From Gigantopelta aegis (taxonomy: Eukaryota > Mollusca > Gastropoda > Neomphalida > Peltospiridae): a stretch of 64,000 nucleotides of DNA. Positions 10,969 through 21,747 of the stretch are shown piece after piece. How positions within the stretch are numbered: position 1 is the first letter of the stretch; every line of letters begins with the position of its first letter. The stretch lies in assembly GCF_016097555.1 (NCBI RefSeq), contig NC_054701.1, forward strand, positions 2,523,540-2,587,539. The letters are read 5' to 3'. Below the pieces are notes generated by a model, which saw nothing but the letters and a program-made list of their open reading frames with translations, was not told the origin of the DNA and did not search any database. The position numbers and the translations under genes were made by a program.

Positions 10969-13900
10969 TTAAAAATTGGGATCGTCTACGTTAGTTTTGC
11001 TTTCTCCAAGAACGTCCTCCTCCCATTGGGCAAGCTGCTTAATGAATCCCCGGTTTGGCCGGACATAAGAGGAGCAGTCGAGAACATGTTTGTAAGCTTC
11101 CTAGAAACAATCACATCAAATACGTGTTAGATCATCTAAATACAAATTAAACATATGTTACATTAATTAAAAAAATCACCATCATATTATATACAATTTA
11201 CCATTAACAAGAAAACCAGTCCATTAAATCCATATTACATTAACAAACTAAAGTATTGCTGCTGACTAGATGTCCGGTAAAATAAAACCAATCAGTACTA
11301 GGGTTAATCAAAGGCACTGGGCAGGAGAATCACTTGGCCCAGACAAGAAATATCATTTAGCTTGTGTTTCAATCTCAAAGGAGGTCTAAAACAAATTAAT
11401 AAAATACAACAGCAACTTTTCAGGGGTGGGGGCATTTGTTAAATAAAACAATATGCAACAATATTTTATTTTACACCCATTTTGTTTAACAGGGTTTTGT
11501 TTGTTATTGATCTGATTATGATCTTGTTAGTTTTTTCCATTAGCATTTGACCATGACAGTAACTTCATCATATAAAATTAAATATTAACTACCTCAAGTG
11601 TCCACTTAAAACTGTGTATTAAATATGCCATCACCACCGTTGCACTCCGGCTAATGCCCAGACATGAGAAGACTAACACTGCCGTGTTCTCACTGTTCTT
11701 CGTGTCTGAAATGACAAACACTGCACATTTTAAACAGCACGTTTCACTTTAACAACTTGCTAGATTGACTTTTCTTTTACCTGTATATATTTCAGTATAT
11801 AAATGAGTATAATAGCGCCATAATATATCTTTTGTTAATAAAATCAGACTGTTGTATAACATTTAAACATCTGTATTAAAAGCCCAAGACAACATAATAA
11901 TTATATATAGTGCACTATCTCCGATTCAGGGTGGGATGTAGCCCAGTGGTAAACCACTTGTTTGATGTGCAGTCGGTCTAGAATCAATCCCTGTTGGTGG
12001 GCCCATTAATGGGCTATTTCTTGTTGAATCCAGTGCATCATGACTGGTATATCAAATGTCATGGTATGTGTTATCCTGTCTGTGGGATGGTGCATATAAA
12101 AGATCCCTTGCTACTAATAACAAAATGTAACAGGTTTCCTCTCTGAGACTGTCAAAATTACCAAATGTTTGACATCCATTAGCCGATGATTAATAAACCA
12201 ATGAGCTCTAGTGGTGTCGTTAAACAAAACAAAGTTTATTTTCATAAATAATGAATGATAGCATAGTGAATGCAATAGAACCAACACATGGTAATCTGCA
12301 TGGTGTCCTACAAAAACTACAGCTTTTCTGCACACCATTGATGATGTTGCTAATAGTAAAAACAAACCAATAAAACATCACAAACACACCACCAATCTAG
12401 TTGAGACTAAAACATGACGCCTAAAAAGCTCAAATACAGTCAAATCCACTTAATTGCATAGCCCTGGTACGTGTCAAATTTATGCTTATAACCGATTATC
12501 CAATAGAGCCACATTTCCAGATTATAACCAACATTAAACTTTACAAATGCCTTTGTTCAGTCTATCTTACTCTTAACTGCAGAACATTGAATGCCGACAC
12601 ATGTATGTGTTTCATTTGTTTATACATGTATTTTACAATAATAATAAATAAAATAACAGTATAAATGTTGTAAGATCAAATATTTTAATTTTGCATTGTT
12701 ACAAATCTGCGGTTGTGTTTATTGATGCTATTTCTAGCTACTAATATTCACATTGCAGTTTGTTGCACACGGCAATCTACTTGAGACTAAAACATGATGC
12801 CTAAAAAGCTCAAATACTGTATACCACTAATGATCTAGTTAAGACTGAAAAATTATACCTAGAAAAGCACACGCAGTTGCAAAATGGCTTAAAATGTCTG
12901 CATCATTTCGATCCTCCACCTGAATGTGAAGAAGCTGAGGTCCAGATTCAGGAAAACTACAAACAGAATGAATAATGGGCTCTAAACTTCACACTTTACA
13001 CTGTAGATTAATAAAACTACAAACACAATGAATAATGGGCTCTAAACTTCACACTTTACACTGTAGATTAATAAAACTACAAACACAATGAATAATGGGC
13101 TCTAAACTTCACACTTTACACTGTAGATTAATAAAACTACAAACAATGAATAATGGGCTCTAAACTTCACACTTTACACTGTAGATTAATAAAACTACAA
13201 ACACAATGAATAATGGGCTCTAAACTTCACACTTTACACTGTAGAATAATACAACTACAAACACAATGAATAATGGGCTCTAAACTTCACACTTTACACT
13301 GTACGTTAAAAAACTACAAACACAATGAATAATGGGCTCTAAACTTCACACTTTACACTGTAGATTAATAAAACTACAAACACAATGAATAATGGGCTCT
13401 AAACTTCACACTTTACACTGTAGAATAATACAACTACAAACACAATGAATAATGGGCTCTAAACTTCACACTTTACACTGTACGTTAAAAAACTACAAAC
13501 ACAATGAATAATGGGCTCTAAACTTCACACTTTACACTGTAGATTAATAAAACTACAAACACAATGAATAATGGGCTCTAAACTTCACACTTTACACTGT
13601 ACGTTAATAAAACTACAAACACAATGAATAATGGGCTCTAAACTTCACACTTTACACTGTACGTTAATAAAACTACAAACACAATGAATAATGGGCTCTA
13701 AACTTCACACTTTACACTGTAGATTAATAAAACTACAAACACAATGAGTAATGGGCTCTAAACTTCACACTTTACACTGTACATTAATAAAACCACAAAC
13801 ACAATGAATAATGGGCTCTAAACTTTACACTGTAGATTAATACAATTACAAAAGAAATTACTAACATGTTTTAAATGTTACACTGTGCATTAACAAAACT

Positions 13901-14883
13901 ATAAATGAAATTACTAATATGTTTTAAATGCTACATTGTGCATTAAAAAAAACTATAAATGAAATTAATAATTATGCTTTGAACTGTACTATTTTGTTTA
14001 TAAAGGTTGTACTTTAAATCGGTACTAAGATTTCATATGACAGATTAGTGGTCATTATCAGTGTAATATTATTATATTTGTAAGTCATTCAAGACAAAAC
14101 TGATCAAATGAAACCCAAGCTGTCACATTAAAGGAATGCTAAACTCAAATATGAGCCGGATGTGTTGGAAAGATGCATATTCGGTCCACCAACACATACA
14201 GACAATTAAAAAAATTTAAAATGCATAATTTTAGAATTAATAAAAAAAACACCCATCTTGCTTCCTTTTTGGTAGCTATGCCCACAACAGCTGGACAGGA
14301 AGTGATGTCAGCTCCCACTACAGTAAGCAAATGCAATAGAAAGAAGCCTAAAACCTATGACCTGACCAGATACACAGAAACCAGTAAACAAAGATGGATT
14401 ATGACAGTGAGCATGAAATGGATAGCGAAGAGTTTTTTGAAGAGGCTGAACACAGGCGGGACTTTTTTTACAACTGTTTGAGTTTGAATCAATGTACACC
14501 ACTGCTGTAAGAGAAATGTGTGCTGTGGTCAATTCAACCGATTCATCAACAGATGACAAACCACCTGAAATTGCTGGGAAGGGACACAGACTTGATAATG
14601 TGGATTAGTATGTCTGTGGTAACAGTTTTTCATAACACCACCACCCCCTCCCCGCCGCCACACACACACACACACAACTGGAGTGTATTTGTTGTCATAA
14701 AAATTACAAAGTGCCGGCCAGATGCGAACACATATTTAACATATTTAAATATGTCATACTGATGCATATCCTCATGCCAAATCCCATGATTGTATATGAT
14801 ATATTTAATAACTTAATTTATTTTACATTTTTCAGACAGTGAATATCGATTTCGTCATGTATGGCCCGAACATGAAAAATATA

Positions 14884-14921
<38 letters not shown>

Positions 14922-17900
14922 TATTTATATACCGGTATATATTATTATATACATCATCTTCATGCCAAATTATGATATGAACAATGTACACCTTGGCATT
15001 AACATAAGGGTTCTTTTTTTGTCTTCAAGTTACTTTCGGGCTTCGGGTTATAAATAAGTAGGTCTATTTCGTAGCAATGAAGTCAGTAGTAATCAAACAA
15101 CTATTAATGATCATAAATAAATAAATAATAACAATAATAATAATATGATGATAATAATAATAAACCACAGGCTTATATGAATAGTTTGATTAAAATAAAT
15201 AAATAAATAATAACAATAATAATAATATGATGATAATAATAATAAACCACAGGCTTATATGAATAGTTTGATTAAAATAAATAACGGTAGTAATTTCCTC
15301 CCAAAACTCTGCATGTCCCGCCGTCCTATTGGACATAAAATAAATTATTTTGACGATGTCAGTCTTGCCATTTTATCAACATGGTCATATATACCCGGTA
15401 CTACATGTATATGGTAATGGCACAGCTGAAACCTCTGAAGCACCCTTGGAAGGAGGATTGGTGGAGGAAAAGCGTACGCGTCCATCTGTTCCCAGCTGAT
15501 GGCCAAGGCGTCGAGATCCAGAGCTTCGGGATCTGGCACCGGAGACACGTAAACCCTCAGCTGATGGTTAAATCGTGTGGCAAAAAGATCGATGTTTGGT
15601 GTCCAAAGTCTGTCGCACACCCATCGAAACGCTTCGGGATGGAGCATTCATTCTGTCGGCTGTGGAGACGACGGCCGAGACAGCGTGTCTGCAAGTACAT
15701 TGGAAACCCCTGGAATATGGCGAGACCAAAGTTGCAGCGGAATCTCGTCGACCAGCTTGTAGAGACGATAAGTCAACTGCAGCAGACTGCTGGAGTGGGT
15801 TCCGCCCTGATGGCTGATATAAGCCGCCGCGGTGGTACTGTCTGTGGCCACCATGAGAGGCCCCTGTCAACATCTGTCGCCAATGAAGGATAGCGTAGTA
15901 GACTGCCAACAACTCTAGCAGATTGTTCGGGAGTGAGATGATCAAGTCCGGATTTTTGAAACGAACAAACGGGTTGAGAAACATCTGCAAACGCCGCAAC
16001 TGGAGACGACCTCTGAGTGTCAAATCCTGGGTGGAAGTGAGGAGACCCAGGAGACTCTGCCAACCGTGGAAAGTCATTGGAGCGGTGAGGGCTATGGCAA
16101 GCATGGTCTGGATCTTCTCCCAATGGTCTAGAGGGACTTGAACGAGACCCAGGTCGGGTCGAAGCCAAGCGCCTATGAACTGTAAAGACTGCGTGGGAGC
16201 CAGTCGAGATTTCCCGATGTTGATAAAGTCCATGATGAAGGCAACATGTGCAGTAAGCCCTGTCTTGCTCTGGCACTTGCTGTGGTTATACCTCTGCGAT
16301 GCACCCATTATATAATAACCAGCACATGTTTATCATTGTATTGATGAAATATACCAATGTACTTGTTGATATTAAGCAATAATGTACATTAAATATAGTT
16401 GAATATGCCTACCAGGCCAAATGTGTTAATTAACCTTTCTTTTAAAAATAAGATTATCCTACTTGTTCACTTACAAAGTCTCCAGCTCCACACAGCAGTT
16501 GATGTGATTTTTTATCTTCAAGTCTTTTTGGATGTACGCAGTGTTCGCCTGTCCCCAGTTGCCAAGATACAGAAAGCCAGGGATTATTTCTATTGGAAAT
16601 GGTTTGAAGTCATCCATTTCCTGGAGAATAAAATTACAATAAGAATTGAAATCAAAAGACTTGACAAATTAAACACCATGTTACACACTAAAATATATGA
16701 ATATTAATTGTAGATACATCTAATTAATAAAACGTTTTCACACAATCCAGAAATATTTCTTGTAGTGACAAAATAATGTATCCATCAACTGTTCAATGCA
16801 TACACAATAAAGCAGTCACCATAAAACAAACTGTTTTACTTTATAAAATGAATGAACACAAATTACAAAACAAGAGAAATGAGTATATTATACTTATTAC
16901 AAAATATATCCTTATCTTGTCTAGTTAATTAAATGTAACTTTATATACTGTAAGTAATAAATTCTTTATTTAGTGAGGGTAACTCGGTTAGCAAAAGCTA
17001 ATCTTCCCTGAGGCCCTTGATATAGAATATCAGTTGACTAGGAGAAGTACATGTCCATCTGATATACGTCTTCCAGTGTCGTAATCTATTTAATGGATTA
17101 GCAAATTTACAGATACAAACAACATGTATAATTCCAAAATATTTTTAAATATTGAAGCATGTCTAATACAAGATGTTCATTGGCTGACAAGAATTGATCC
17201 AAGCTAATTCTATAAAACTGCCATTAACACACAAGTGTGTGTATCTACCCGTCCAACTGGAGTGCATTATATTTTGTCTCTGTCTGGGTTTCTTTTTCAC
17301 AATACCTCAAAATATTGAGCTGAAGGTTCGTCTATAGCTTCATCACGTACAGTTACAGATCAAGTTTGGTATTTATCCATTTTTGACAGAGTTATGGCCC
17401 TTGAACTTTTGTGAGAGGAAATTTGTTGGGCTCAGTAAGGGACAATTTACGTGTATATTACTTTAGCAGTATTCTCAGAATGCTTGGGCACCTCACTCAT
17501 TAAATGTCTATCTTATTTTTTGAAAGAGAAATGCATTTTTACATACCCGAGGCATAAATAACACTTTTTGAGTTCGGAGGAAAGGATATAATGCAGAGAA
17601 TATTTCATAACCACCTAAAACGAAAAATAAACAAACTTTGTTAAATATTTATGTATCCATCATGATAACTAGAATTTTAATAAAATCATAGTTTAAATAT
17701 CACTAAACATGTTAATCTGAGAGAAAACAAAAGTATCAATAAGTTACTATCTCTGTCAATGCATTCTACTGTGTTTAATTTCAAACATTTTGTCAAACAA
17801 CTTTCCTTGGCCTAACGTGCATTCTCACTGTCATAGATTTCCCAGTTTACAGTGTATATGAAATATTCATAGATAACCTCTGATTAGTATTATTTTTGTA

Positions 17901-20900
17901 TCATGTATTAGTCTTTACCATAAAGCTGAAACAGTGCCACTGTTGTATGACCTAAAATACCTGTAAAAAGTGGAGTTTTATTCATGCTGCAGTTTACATG
18001 CCAGCAGTCTTATATAACTGTGCATTGGTTACTAACATATGTAAATACCAGTACTTGAATCTGGGATCTCGCAGTGTGATGTCGCACGTCAGTTAAACGT
18101 CCACAGAAACACCATATGGCACTGATATCAACAAAACAATCAGGTCAGGCACTGTCCCCGTAGCGGCCGACCATCTGTGACAACCCCTCAATAAGACACA
18201 TGGATCCGAACCACACATTTGCAAAACAGGTTCCAGCCAGCAACCCTCACAGCCCATACCATTCCTTTCTCCAGCGTTTAATGGCTTCAATGAGAGGACG
18301 GTGCCAGGCCTGTATCAATGTATCAATGCTACTGACAGTGTGAACTTTGCTCTGGACCCCCTCTAGTGATGTGGCTCATTTGCATATGGCAGGTGCGCCC
18401 TTTTCATAGACTATTGCTCATTTCCATACCATCGGACATTTCTCTTTCCATGTTATAACGTTTCATACACGGCAGTAAAAACTTATCATCAATTATCTTT
18501 TGTGAGTCACAATAACTTTTGCCTTTTAGTATATTTGTAGTGAATATCAATTTATCTTTAAGAAAAAATATTTGGATAAAGGTGAGAATGGGGCTGGGGG
18601 GGGGGTAGTTGGGTAGGTGACACTAATGGGTGCATAAGTAGGAAGGTTATTATTTATTTCAATTGTATCTTCCTCAATTCTTATCGTTAAAAATTTCAAT
18701 GAATGTTCATTTAATGAAACTATTAGGTACTACAATGAAATTCAGTATTTTGTCTTTACTAAGTTATACATGATAGTATGTTGTGGTGTTAAAACCATCA
18801 CACTTTGACTGGGTCAGTTTTTAGTTTCTGCCTTGGTTGCATTCTTAACACAGGCTTAACAGTGTAATATATTTGTACAACTTTAATTTGATACAATGTC
18901 ATTGTCAGTAATTTCACAACTTGCCCTTTAAAATCTTCACAGTGTTACGACTTCCCATGTCCCACAAGAGTGAGCCACAATTCACCGCTGGACCTTCAAT
19001 AGAAGTAAGAACTAAATTAACTAAAGAAAGTTTACACTGCGTTAGAATAAAAGCTGCAATCTCCTGGATATTTTTTTATTACTAAAACACATTAGTTATA
19101 TACACACCATTTTACTATATCCTTCAGACATTAGGCCTATTGCTATTCTATGACACACTAATTCACCATGCTGAAAATGTGTGAAATCTCCATTGACAAG
19201 TATAAAAATTATTTTATTAAAAATTGTGACACACTAGTTTGTCATATCAAGGTTAATAGGAAAACCACATAGTTTATTAATATGACTGGTAGTCATACTG
19301 GGCATTACTAAATAATTTTGGAGGTGGAGTGGTAAAGTGCTTGCTAGGGTTAATCCCTAACGGTGGGCCCATTGGGCTATTTCTCATTTCAGCTAGTGTG
19401 CCACAACTGGTATATGAAAGGCAGTGGTATGTGCTATCCTGTCTATGAGATGGTACATATAAAAGATCTCTTTCTACTAATGGGAAAAAGTAGCAGGTTT
19501 CCTCTAATACTATATGTCAGAATTACCAAATGTTTGACATCCAATAGCCAATGATCAATAAATAAAGGTGTTCTAGTGGTGTCGCTAAACAAAACAAACT
19601 TTAACTTTTTAGCAAATAATTTTAGATAGGGACTTGTTAAAATAACAAAGAGCAACATACTTATTAAACACTCGTCACTTAAAATTTAAAGGCAAGGAAT
19701 AAATAAAATAATACCAGTAATAATTGTAATTAGATTACCTTGGTCTTTCAGTGAAGCTGTATTACTGTCATAAACTATAATATTCTCTTTGCACTCCAGC
19801 TCTGCATCATACGGAACAATGAATTCATCATTTTCACTCTAAATGGAAATAGTTCATATTAATTCCAAGAGTGTATTACTAAAACTAAATAAAACAATAG
19901 GTGTAAATGTACAGAATAAAGAATAGTTGATAACATAAGACTTACAATCAGTATAACAACAAAGATGTATTTTCTTGGAATTTGTGATTACATATTTAAA
20001 GAAATAGATTAGCCTACATCTACACAAGATACCATATCTAATAAGAAATTTGTTTTGTAGTAAATGTATATTTGCCAAGCATTACTGGGCAATAAAGCAG
20101 TAAGGGAACTTCGACACAGTTCCATAGACTTTGATATACCATTTGTGGTCCACTGGTTGAGTCCATAGTTGGTGATAGATCCTATGACTGATCACCTCTC
20201 AGGCGAGTGCTCTACCACTGAACAACATCCCACCCATTATGGATATAAATAATTTCATGTTGCCAGATGTGGTAACAGTAGATGTGCCCTCAAACACCTG
20301 CTACGTGTCCGAATTACAATGTGTCACAACTAAAAACCATTTGTTAAAATATATGTTAGGGGACCTTCTGCCTTAACCCCCACACCCCAACTTTGAAGAT
20401 TCTGCATTGGCTCCATCAGTTGAAAGGTGATTTAATACATGTATATCACTGGCCCTTCCAGTGGCTGGCAACTTCCAGTGACTGTGTATCATTAAAAAGC
20501 TCTTGGCTTCCTGTAATTCTAATCTATATAGACCAACCTTTATTGCTCTCTTGGCTGTGATCACATGGCTTTCATTATAGTTGTCTTTGTCTCTAGCATC
20601 TGTAATAAAAACAGAAAAGTACCCATTATAGACATTCAGCAAGTACTACAAGTTCCTTTCAAAATTATCCACCAGCAAAATATTTACTGTCAAACAGGTA
20701 ACCAAATGTTTGTATAGTAATTAAGGTACAACATTTATTTGTTTTTTTGTTTTTTTGTTTTTTTTTATGGTATATTTTTAAGATGGATGACACAATATAT
20801 ATGATTTTTACTGCAATTTCACCACAGTATCCAGAAGAATCAGAACTAATCACTCTTCATCGGACTATCAAGAAGAAGCTCACTTGCTAATGTCAGCCGC

Positions 20901-21320
20901 TCATGATTAATCCCCCCCCCCCCCCTTGGGTTGATGATTCAGTTTTAACCAGATATTGAAGTTTCGCCTTCTATGTGATGGAACAAACATTTGGGTGGAG
21001 GGGGGAGGGAGCTTGCAGAGCAACTGATTGTGACTGCATTGAACAGTGCCGCCACAGAAAGCTGTTACAAAATAGATCTGCGACAGCATTTTTTATTATC
21101 ATGCATTTACTTTGTTATTATATGTACTAAATTTTCATTGCAATAGGATTTGAATTTCAAAGGATGTTGTTTTATGGCAAGTTTTGGTCTAACCATTTCA
21201 TAACTCATAAAACTTACCAATCAACAATAAATAATTTGGATCACTCAAACATGAAAAGACAGTTGCTTGTTGAAGAATATTATAAAGTTTACTTGGCTCT
21301 ACAAATTCTAAACCTTCCAT
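10969..21320 (-). CDS. STYXL1: MK-STYX pseudophosphatase (STYX-like protein 1), complete
   Basis: Nine exons in minus order: 21320-21218, 20599-20538, 19838-19739, 18993-18925, 17614-17547, 16620-16475, 12956-12859, 11705-11593 and 11100-10969. They total 891 nt (296 aa; human about 313). The N-terminus MEGLEFVEPSKLYNIL and DARDKDNYNESHVITAKRA belong to the rhodanese/CDC25-like domain. PFPIEIIPGFLYLGN, HIQVED, FSCLGISRSATVVMAYL and PNRGFIKQLAQWEEDVLG belong to the dual-specificity phosphatase fold. The catalytic HC pair is replaced by FS, as in human MK-STYX (FSTQGISRS), so no phosphatase activity is expected; a binding or scaffold role is inferred. All phases agree. Intron 4 uses a GC donor (GGCAAGT). 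A 5' leader intron is likely, since an acceptor-like 'cttttgacag' precedes the ATG. A minisatellite sits on the exon 7 acceptor and a DIRS fossil in intron 6. Confidence 0.93.
11929..12233 (+). mobile_element. SINE, near full length
   Basis: It starts 'gggtgggatgtagcccagtg' (box A) with 'cggtctagaatcaatccc' as box B, then the body 'gggatggtgcatataaaaga' and the end 'ctagtggtgtcgttaaacaa'. It lies in STYXL1 intron 7, antisense to the gene. Confidence 0.88.
12954..13990 (-). repeat. 60-bp minisatellite carrying the STYXL1 exon 7 acceptor, about 15 copies
   Basis: The word 'gggctctaaac' occurs 15 times at roughly 60-bp spacing from 12977 to 13813, with more degenerate units to about 13990. On the gene's strand each unit contains 'ttcattgtgtttgtag' followed by TTTT, which is the acceptor of exon 7 and the first four exon bases. 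The unit nearest the exon is the real acceptor (AG at 12957-12958). Confidence 0.93.
14130..14335 (+). repeat. Dispersed repeat, copy 2 (unclassified)
   Basis: It shares the ordered words 'gtgttggaaagatgcata', 'ccaccaacacata' and 'cataattttagaattaat', plus an 'agtgatgtcagctcc'-like end, with the copy at 4383-4606 in the opposite orientation. It lies in STYXL1 intron 6. The flanking sequence to about 14600 has short open stretches that were not recognised. Confidence 0.7.
14889..15290. repeat. Poly-T tract and 72-bp tandem duplication
   Basis: A run of about 30 T (14889-14918) is followed, from about 15119, by two copies of a 72-bp ATAA-rich unit holding 'aaaccacaggcttatatg' (at 15172 and 15244). 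Confidence 0.8.
15302..16310 (-). mobile_element. DIRS-like retrotransposon fossil (RT/RNase H part)
   Basis: On the minus strand the pieces run from the end of a reverse transcriptase region (LQFIGAWLRPDLG) through RNase H-like motifs (TDSTTAAAYI, RHIPGVSNVLADTLSR) to the segment after RNase H (PNIDLFATRFNHQL, YAFPPPILLPRVLQ). This order is typical of DIRS/Ngaro-type tyrosine-recombinase retrotransposons. It is a fragment with a few breaks, in STYXL1 intron 6 in the sense orientation. Ends and recombinase were not found. GC content is clearly higher than its surroundings. Confidence 0.8.
18060..18370. repeat. GC-richer island, probably a repeat fragment
   Basis: About 300 bp with distinctly higher GC than the STYXL1 intron 4 sequence around it ('gtagcggccgaccatctgtg'). 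It has a 65-codon open stretch on the minus strand but no homology that I recognise. A truncated transposon is the likeliest reading. Confidence 0.35.
19321..19605 (+). mobile_element. SINE, near full length
   Basis: It starts at a degraded tRNA-like head ('ggtggagtggtaaagtgctt') and continues with 'ggtgggcccattgggctatt' to 'ctagtggtgtcgctaaacaa'. It is in STYXL1 intron 3, antisense to the gene. Confidence 0.85.
20118..20236 (-). mobile_element. SINE head fragment
   Basis: Reverse complement of the tRNA-like head and first body part: 'gctctaccactgaacaacat' at its end corresponds to the box A side. It is diverged and truncated. Confidence 0.65.
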
Positions 21321-21747
21321 TTTTTTGTAATAGTGTCTGTCAAAAGCAAAGAATAAAATCAAGTCCTTAAAACCAAACAGTATATTTAAACATGTAGATA
21401 TATAGGTCTATATTTAATGAAACACACGATGACTGACAGGCAATACAACCGAATGTGTGACATTATAAACAAATATACCTCCACAGTATAGATATAGTTC
21501 AACAATTACAAAAACAATATTTCAACAATTTATGACATATATTAGATTATAGAGGGATATATTAATGTATTTGTTTATGTAGACGAATTTCTACGTTATT
21601 TGATTTATATTTAACAATGATTACTAGTTTTAAACCGTTTATAATAAAAAGTTTGTTGCCAAGGGCGGATGAACACACGACCAATATTTCAGACAGGAAC
21701 TAAATAGCAGGTGCACTTCCTGTCAGACGCCATTTACCGGTTGAAAG
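21321..21747. promoter_or_regulatory. Bidirectional STYXL1-MDH2 promoter region
   Basis: Only 427 bp separate the STYXL1 ATG (minus) and the MDH2 ATG (plus). A CCAAT box (21681-21685), an ETS/GABP-like site CACTTCCTG (21714-21722) and a YY1-like GCCATTT (21729-21735) lie just upstream of MDH2. ETS and YY1 sites are common in promoters of nuclear genes for mitochondrial proteins. Shared regulation of both genes is inferred from spacing and motifs only. Confidence 0.6.

Noticed and set aside
14173-14559. Short ORFs on both strands
   Set aside because: They lie on a dispersed repeat and its flank, overlap on both strands and have no recognised family.
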